Shown here: one piece after another, positions 57,711-64,000 of the stretch
Numbering within the stretch: position 1 is the first letter of the stretch
How the letters are laid out: each line of letters starts with the position of its first letter
DNA from: Mixophyes australis
Taxonomy: Eukaryota; Chordata; Amphibia; Anura; Limnodynastidae
Direction: 5' to 3'
Length of the DNA stretch: 64,000 nt
Assembly (NCBI GenBank): GCA_036250195.1
Contig: JAVHZZ010000009.1
Span: forward strand, 42,003,824-42,067,823
The notes under the pieces: model-generated
Databases searched by the model: none
What the model was told of the DNA's origin: nothing
Seen by the model: only the letters and a program-made list of their open reading frames with translations
Program-made: the position numbers and the translations under genes

Positions 57711-58305
57711 CATAATCATCAACATCATCATTAGCGCCCTCGTCGCCTACACAAATCTCCCCCTCATCCTCTTCTAATTCCAAAGTGGCATCCTCAATTT
57801 GGGTATCACCGGCTACACTCGGGCTATTAAGGCACACATCAGCAGAATGCTCACGATTAGACATCCCACTGTTGGATGGACTCTCCACAGGGATTGTTGT
57901 CATTTGTGAATCAGAGCAAATATTCTCCTGTAATGCCTCACTGTTATCTTGCAGCTCGGCTTTGACGCGTAACAGTAGTTGTGCACCAATTGTAGGCTGG
58001 GTAACTTTTTGGGATCTGCCACTAATAGCCAAAGGTGAAGGCCTCATTCTCTCTTTGCCACTGCGTGTGTAGAATGGCATGCTTGCAATTTTTTTTTTAT
58101 CGTCACTTAACTTTTGCTCAGTTACACTTCTTTTTCGCTTCAATACAGTAAATTTTTTTTGGGTTTTTGTTTTTTGCACTAATTTGAAAACACTCTGTTG
58201 TTTGACATCGCCTTGGCCAGATGACGTACTGGGAACACTAACATCAGGACTGGTGACAGAACCTGGTTGCTCATTTAGATCATATGTGGACTGCTTTGAA
58301 TCCAT
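57646..58305 (-). CDS. 219-aa ORF of the hAT element, function unknown
   Basis: This is the longest open frame in the element and the second longest in the window. It begins MDSKQSTYDLNEQPGSVTS, has a Lys/Arg-rich segment at residues 48-75 (KTKTQKKFTVLKRKRSVTE) that could be a nuclear localisation signal, then a Ser/Thr/Pro-rich middle. An acidic stretch at about 175-199 (LELEEDEGEICVGDEGAND) follows, before a short array-derived tail. No BED finger, DDE core or transmembrane segment is visible. I infer the N-terminal, disordered part of the element's own protein, the rest lost by deletion. The ATG lies 16 bp from the 100-bp array, which would form its 5' leader if transcription starts near the right end. 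Confidence 0.6.
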   Translation of the reverse strand: MDSKQSTYDLNEQPGSVTSPDVSVPSTSSGQGDVKQQSVFKLVQKTKTQKKFTVLKRKRSVTEQKLSDDKKKIASMPFYTRSGKERMRPSPLAISGRSQKVTQPTIGAQLLLRVKAELQDNSEALQENICSDSQMTTIPVESPSNSGMSNREHSADVCLNSPSVAGDTQIEDATLELEEDEGEICVGDEGANDDVDDYDAARYQIAFLNFYLYSRLYNG

Positions 58306-58320
58306 TGTGAGCGCAAACCA

Positions 58321-59938
58321 CTGGGGAGTGCTAAAAATTATTTAGTAGATTCTGCTGACAGTTATGACTTTTGACAGCCAGAAATATTAATGCACAATTA
58401 GGGAGGACACCCCAAAAGCACTGAGGAGTGCTAAAAATTATTTAGTAGATACTGCTGACAGATATGACTTTTGACAGCCAGAAATATTAATGCACAATTA
58501 GGGAGGACACCCCAAAAACACTGAGGAGTGCTAAAAATTATTTAGTAGATACTGCTGACAGATATGACTTTTGACAGCCAGAAATATTAATGCACAATTA
58601 GGGAGGACACCCCAAAAACACTGAGGAGTGCTAAAAATTATTTAGTAGATACTGCTGACAGATATGACTTTTGACAGCCAGAAATATTAATGCACAATTA
58701 GGGAGGACACCCCAAAAACACTGAGGAGTGCTAAAAATTATTTAGTAGATACTGCTGACAGATATGACTTTTGACAGCCAGAAATATTAATGCACAATTA
58801 GGGAGGACACCCCAAAAACACTGAGGAGTGCTAAAAATTATTTAGTAGATACTGCTGACAGATATGACTTTTGACAGCCAGAAATATTAATGCACAATTA
58901 GGGAGGACACCCCAAAAACACTGAGGAGTGCTAAAAATTATTTAGTAGATACTGCTGACAGATATGACTTTTGACAGCCAGAAATATTAATGCACAATTA
59001 GGGAGGACACCCCAAAAACACTGAGGAGTGCTAAAAATTATTTAGTAGATACTGCTGACAGATATGACTTTTGACAGCCAGAAATATTAATGCACAATTA
59101 GGGAGGACACCCCAAAAACACTGAGGAGTGCTAAAAATTATTTAGTAGATACTGCTGACAGATATGACTTTTGACAGCCAGAAATATTAATGCACAATTA
59201 GGGAGGACACCCCAAAAACACTGAGGAGTGCTAAAAATTATTTAGTAGATACTGCTGACAGATATGACTTTTGACAGCCAGAAATATTAATGCACAATTA
59301 GGGAGGACACCCCAAAAACACTGAGGAGTGCTAAAAATTATTTAGTAGATACTGCTGACAGATATGACTTTTGACAGCCAGAAATATTAATGCACAATTA
59401 GGGAGGACACCCCAAAAACACTGAGGAGTGCTAAAAATTATTTAGTAGATACTGCTGACAGATATGACTTTTGACAGCCAGAAATATTAATGCACAATTA
59501 GGGAGGACACCCCAAAAACACTGAGGAGTGCTAAAAATTATTTAGTAGATACTGCTGACAGATATGACTTTTGACAGCCAGAAATATTAATGCACAATTA
59601 GGGAGGACACCCCAAAAACACTGAGGAGTGCTAAAAATTATTTAGTAGATACTGCTGACAGATATGACTTTTGACAGCCAGAAATATTAATGCACAATTA
59701 GGGAGGACACCCCAAAAACACTGAGGAGTGCTAAAAATAATTTAGTAGATACTGCTGACAGATATGACTTTTGACAGCCAGAAATATTAATGCACAATTA
59801 GGGAGGACACCCCAAAAGCACTGAGGTGTGCTACAAATTATTTAGTAGATACTGCTGACAGATATGACTTTTGATAGCCAGAAATATTAATGCACAATTA
59901 TGGGGGACACCCCAAAAGCGCTGGGGAGTGCCAAATAT
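58321..59938. repeat. Tandem array, exact 100-bp period, 16 units plus a partial
   Basis: Units begin with CTGAGGAGTGCTAAAAATTA at 58321, 58421 and every 100 bp to 59821. A partial unit follows at 59921. The inner units look identical or nearly so. The first (CTGGGGAGTG, TTCTGCTG, GTTATGAC) and the last two (CTGAGGTGTG, GGGGGAC) have several substitutions, the expected edge pattern for an array homogenised by unequal exchange. There are no spacers of differing sequence. Confidence 0.98.
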
Positions 59939-60288
59939 GAAGAAAAAATAATAAACCTCTATCCTCCTCTCTGCACTAGCGATTTTGGTTAGAGCAATTG
60001 CAAGAACAATATTGTATTCTCTGTCCCTGCTCTAATTAGCCTATGACTACACCCTGCTCTCTCCCTCTGTCAAATGGCGATGGATTGCTGTGGAGGCGTG
60101 TATTTATAAAGTTGAAGTATCGCGAGAACCGAGCCCCGAGATTCGACGACGTCACAATGACGTTCGGCCTCGATTTGGATTCGGAATGGGCGGGAGAGTA
60201 CCGAGCTGCTCAGCTCGGTACTCGGATACCCAAAGTTCGGGTGGGTTCGGTTCTCGGAGAACCGGACCCGCCCATCTCTAATTTTTAC

Positions 60289-61079
60289 CCTTTTTGCACT
60301 TTCATAAAACAACCTTTACTATGTTTAAATGTGTAATGCTCTGTATGGCAACTCAGCATGACTTGAAATACTTGCGTGTCACATTGGGGGGCAAGTTACA
60401 TATTTCAGACCTGTGTTCCATTGAGCAGCAAATTCTAAATTATTTTTACACTCCAAACACTCTCTTCTCAGTTCTTGATCATAAGTTTTGCCTGGGGAAA
60501 GTTTGAAAGTGGAGTCGGCAATGAAGGGCCTCCTAGTATTAAAACAACATATATCAAGACAGACTTGTGTTTTCCTTTAAAATCACAGAATAATGATAAT
60601 CAGACGGCATTTCCTGGCTATTTCCCGGCTTTAGGAGGTAAGTAAGGGAAAATAGTTTATCACAGCAAGCTGAAATGTATGGGAAAAGCCATAGCCTTTG
60701 ACCATTCAGCTCTAGACCTATCCTTTCAGCATTCCTCAGCTTTACACTTTTCACTGTCTTTTTTTCTTCCAAAAATCATAGTTACATGCTGCATTACATA
60801 TGTTTGTATGCAAATGTTTTAAGACTAACATATTTTTTTTTGGTACACATACCTAACTAACTCTGTTAACAGCATATGCTGACTTTGATTACACATTTGT
60901 TATTAATTGTATCCTGAGTGAGTGCAATTTCCAGAATTCGAAAATGTTCTTGTAGCTAAATTGAACTATAATGGGTGAACAACAACAACAACTACAGTGT
61001 TAATGCTCAATTACTGTCACTATAACACTACAGTTCTTTGTGCACAATAGACAATATTGATTTATCAGCCTGCCTGTTG
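60289..61079. other. Non-coding sequence, nothing recognised
   Basis: Ordinary AT-rich sequence without repeats or open frames that I can assign. Confidence 0.45.
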
Positions 61080-61390
61080 AGCTTAAAACTAGAGATTAGG
61101 ACAATTTTCAGAACAGAATACTCACCTCTGACTGTATTTTGTGGCAAAATTTTGCATGTTTTGCCCCTAATTTGACCTTAAGAGTTCCCAGTCATGCCAC
61201 AAAGCAGAATGAAACGACTGTTGTTGTTTTTCCGGCTCTATTCATAGACTATAAATATTGCAAAACTACAAATACAGTGCTGAATGGCATACTGCAGCAT
61301 GGCAGGGCAAAATTGGAGCTTGAAGATTGTATCACCAGAACGTCAAAACCTCTGAAACAGCCTGATCCAGAATTATAACAATATTCTGTA
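61080..61390 (+). repeat. Unclassified interspersed repeat, copy 2
   Basis: 'ctattcatagactataaat' and 'agattgtatcaccagaac' match copy 1 at 5780-6210 in the same orientation. Weaker similarity surrounds them. The limits are approximate. Confidence 0.5.
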
Positions 61391-61608
61391 AACAGGCCGA
61401 TGAAATATTTTACCAAAGGCTGCAAAGAGCTGATGAATGACCTCAGCTTCAATAATCATAAAAATATCAGGTAACAGTATCCCATTTTAAGAGGTCTAAT
61501 AATTATTGCCTTTTTGCATTAGATTTCCCCAAAAACGTCTGTTTTTTTCAGGGGACTGACGCACATTTCAGTAATGCGCACATTTATTAACAGTGTATTG
61601 CAATATCT

Positions 61609-61853
61609 CATACTTGCCAACATTTTAGGATTGGCTTCCGGGAGGCGGTGGGCGTGCAGGGGGCGGGGCTCCAAAAATCGCATCATTTTGGCCAAAGGCC
61701 TCGATTCCCGGTGAACCGCCGTTTGAACCGAATTCTGCCCACTTCACTAGGAAATGGACAGATCAGGGAGATTGCCACACTCTCCCGGAAGTCCAGGAGA
61801 CTCTCGCGAAATGCGGGAGTCTCCCGGACATTCCGGGAGAGTTGGCAAGTATG
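61609..61853. mobile_element. hAT-type MITE, CATACTTGCC family, with exact TSD
   Basis: The termini are CATACTTGCCAAC and the perfect inverse GTTGGCAAGTATG. The exact 8-bp duplication CAATATCT flanks it (61601-61608 and 61854-61861). The 245-bp interior is GC-rich with several CCGGGAG and 'ctctcgcgaaatgcgggag' fold-backs. This is the best preserved member of the family in the window. Confidence 0.95.
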
Positions 61854-61898
61854 CAATATCTGCTGCTTTGCTTTTCTTTTTTTCAAACTCCAGAGCAT

Positions 61899-62257
61899 TC
61901 CCCATAGATGTCTATGGGGACCACTATATGCCGCAAGTTGTGAAAAGGCAAATACAGTAATAATTGCCAGCTCAGGCTGGTATACATTACCGTAGGTGTA
62001 ATTTTTCAGCTCTGCTCTATGAGGAGAGCATTGTGGTAGAGGGATCTTTGGATCTCTTACCACATCTTACTGTTCTCCCTTCTGGTCACTATCGCAAAGG
62101 TGATCACTTTGCGATAGTGACCATAGAAAAGATAGGAGAGGGGTCTTTGCAGGAACAGTATTTTTTCGTGACTGCTGTTCCTGTTGAAGACTTTTAATAA
62201 ATATACACAATATTTCAATCCTTATCTTTGCCATGAGGATTGAAATACATTGTGTAT
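61899..62257. repeat. Series of strong hairpins (fold-back repeat)
   Basis: The hairpins are as follows. A 10-bp stem TCCCCATAGA with a 2-base loop is at 61899-61920. A perfect 16-bp stem GGTCACTATCGCAAAG with a 7-base loop is at 62084-62122. A two-step stem (GTCTT and AGGAACAG) is at 62143-62191. A long near-perfect stem from ATACACAATATTTCAATCCT is at 62203-62257. An imperfect GTGGTA...TACCAC stem is at 62033-62063. The stretch is probably a multi-hairpin MITE whose outer ends were displaced by the MITE at 61609-61853. It is non-coding. Confidence 0.7.
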
Positions 62258-62270
62258 AAAATGCGGTGGG

Positions 62271-64000
62271 TAATAAATAGAGACCTAAATATTGTTAACA
62301 TTTTAATTTCACATTAGTGTGGAATGTGAAATAACTACGATTACAACCAGCAAGAGTGCTTGTGTTGTTTATCTTTTCATTCTTATTTCAAGTTATATTG
62401 AGGTTTTTTTCGTGTCTCACTACAGATAATATCACTCAGACTACATGCAGATAGTGCTGTGATTTGCTAGAAAAGGTTGATGAATGTGACAATGGACATA
62501 CTCTTTGTTCTAGGTCAGGGGCCAATCTGCAGCATATTGTTTTTATAGCAAGTAAGGCTTCAGTGGAGAAAGTCACCAGGGACACTGCTGAAAAATATTT
62601 GCAAGAAACTGACTAAACCAGGCAGCAGAAACATAACAAGAGAAGTACAAGTATGTTTTCCATTGGGGTGTACTCATGGGAAGACGAGAATGATCTGGTA
62701 CACGTCCAGCTCAACCCCGGCCCCCTTCTGGGAAACAAGGCCCCACAAATTATGAAAAGGAGCATTTAGAAATAGAATTCTAACTGAATGTTCGTGAATG
62801 CAGTGCATGAACCCATACTATGGTACCTGTGAGGCAGGCTATCAGCTAAAATGATGTCACTCAGCAGCAAAAATCCCTGATACAGTTGTAGCTTCTTGGA
62901 CATGTGGGACTCGTAGACCGCAACCCTCAGCACTGAAACCGGTCAAAAGGGGAGTTCCCACGTTAGTGCTAATTCTGCAAAAATATGTCACATTGGAAAA
63001 TATGACTCTTAGTTCCTATAACCACAAGGGAAACATCATAACCAGTTCATAGGTCTGGGTGGCACTATACTGCTTGCTTTTATTCATATGAAAATCTGTA
63101 AATGCTTATTAGGATAGCACATCAATACTGTACAATAACAAACAAATCCTGGCACACCCAGTGGATTTAAATGAATGTTTCAACTTTAAAAGGATGCTAA
63201 GGGTGAGTAAAGTTTACGGTTATCATAAAATCTGATGGGAGTGTCTGGAGTTTCATTTTAGTGTTGGGAGCATAAGAATACAGAAGCTCTTCAGCAAAGT
63301 TGCTATAAATACTTAAATGGATGCTGATCTGCAATAATTACATCGTTAATTAGGAATGGCCCTATTTAAAGGGAGGAATCCACACTATAAAAGCAGTGGT
63401 TTCATGTCCCTTTGATTACAACATTTACATAAGAAATGCTCTTGCAGTAAGACTTGTATTAATAACAGTGGGATAATTTATATATCATTAGTAATGTTTA
63501 ACAGAGAAGCGATTGCAAAAGCATGTAAAAAAAAAAAAAGATGCTTACTCCATATGATAACCAAGATGATCTGAGTATTTGACCACTAATACAAATACAC
63601 AAAAAATTACTCCAGCACTCCCTTGATGGTTAATTTAAAACCCATAATAATGGCATCACCGCTGCACATTTAACAATGCGTCTATCTTACGCATCTTTGA
63701 AAATTGGCCATGTAAAAACACTCTGCATGTCCACTTGTGGGATTTCACATCATAATGTTACGTGGTGGAAAGCACAAAAACGTCATTTTGAAATTCTCAC
63801 TACAAGCACTTTCGAGTCATCCACTCTATTAATAATAAAATGTACATTTTCTCTTAAAATACTGCTAAGGTGACCGTCATTTATGTCTTAAATAACTCTT
63901 GAGAGTGAGGAAAAATTAGCAGTGTCTTTATTACATGTGTCACTATCGCGCATTTGAATGTTTTTACTGTTTTTATAGGATTGCATATATATACATATAT
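62271..64000. other. Non-coding sequence to the window end
   Basis: No gene or named repeat is recognised. A 13-A run lies at about 63527, and the window ends in an AT-rich tract. Confidence 0.5.

Larger units (their letters stand above)
56877..60280 (-). mobile_element. Complete 3.4-kb hAT element with 8-bp TSD and two ~100-bp tandem arrays
   Basis: The termini are TAGAGATGGTC (left) and, inverted, TAGAGATGGGC (right), fitting the hAT end consensus. The exact 8-bp duplication ATTTTTAC flanks the element at 56869-56876 and 60281-60288. The left subterminal region is a (GGTTTT)n-like tract (56899-57024). The right end is CpG-rich with a 'gtaccgagctg' hairpin (60198-60221). Between them lie an array with ~101-bp period (57281-57710), a 219-codon minus-strand ORF and an array with exactly 100-bp period (58321-59938). 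No hAT catalytic or dimerisation domain is present, so it is non-autonomous. Confidence 0.93.

Noticed and set aside
58321..59938. CRISPR-like regular array
   Set aside because: The whole 100-bp unit repeats without variable spacers, and it lies in a eukaryotic transposon. It is a minisatellite.
21719..64000. Next PAPPA exon with the zinc-binding motif
   Set aside because: I looked for HEXXHxxGxxH-type wording and the residues expected after SPYR and found none. Short exons could have been missed by eye.

Overview
The window is vertebrate nuclear DNA, most likely from an anuran amphibian. It holds one clear host coding exon, consensus splice sites around that exon, long AT-rich non-coding stretches, and a dense mix of DNA transposons (hAT, Tc1, Helitron, several MITE families), L1- and L2-like LINEs, a chromodomain Ty3/Gypsy element and SINE-like repeats. 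The amphibian assignment is an inference from repeat composition and from the protein, which is PAPPA-like but clearly not mammalian.

The host gene is PAPPA (pappalysin-1, a secreted metalloprotease that cleaves IGF-binding proteins), on the + strand. A single 1069-bp exon at 20650-21718 encodes the second half of the laminin-G-like module, the following linker and the first two LNR modules. No other PAPPA exon was recognised. The sequence on both sides is therefore read as large PAPPA introns; that is inference.

Region by region. 0-5 kb: SINE-like copies, a hAT MITE with an 8-bp target-site duplication (TSD), and a Gypsy integrase remnant. 5.8-9.4 kb: an unclassified repeat, then an L1-type LINE joined in frame to the C-terminus of a hAT transposase. 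10-15.5 kb: a diverged tandem duplication, a short Helitron with recognisable ends, a hAT MITE and a TTAA-type MITE. 18.8-19.3 kb: a GT microsatellite and a minisatellite-bearing MITE end. 20.6-21.7 kb: the PAPPA exon. 25.2-26.7 kb: a near full-length dead Tc1 element. 27.1-30.1 kb: a second dead L1. 32-41.8 kb: MITEs, a 156-bp palindromic MITE inside a much larger inverted repeat (36.0-37.45 kb), and minisatellite-bearing repeats. 42.3-47.8 kb: a Helitron fragment interrupted by a 5.1-kb Gypsy chromovirus on the - strand. 48.6-52.5 kb: SINE copies, L2-like LINE pieces and a second copy of the 0.8-kb hAT MITE family. 53.4-54.8 kb: an LTR-like promoter and a Gypsy pol remnant. 56.4-60.3 kb: a MITE and then a complete 3.4-kb hAT element with an exact 8-bp TSD, carrying a 219-aa ORF between two ~100-bp-period tandem arrays. 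61-62.3 kb: a second copy of the unclassified repeat, a further hAT MITE and a run of strong hairpins.

Apart from the PAPPA exon, every recognisable protein-coding signal belongs to a mobile element, and nearly all carry stops, frameshifts or deletions. The best candidates for follow-up are the 3.4-kb hAT element with paired ~100-bp arrays, the large inverted repeat at 36-37.4 kb, the minisatellite-bearing CATACTTGCC MITE family and the in-frame LINE-hAT fusion.
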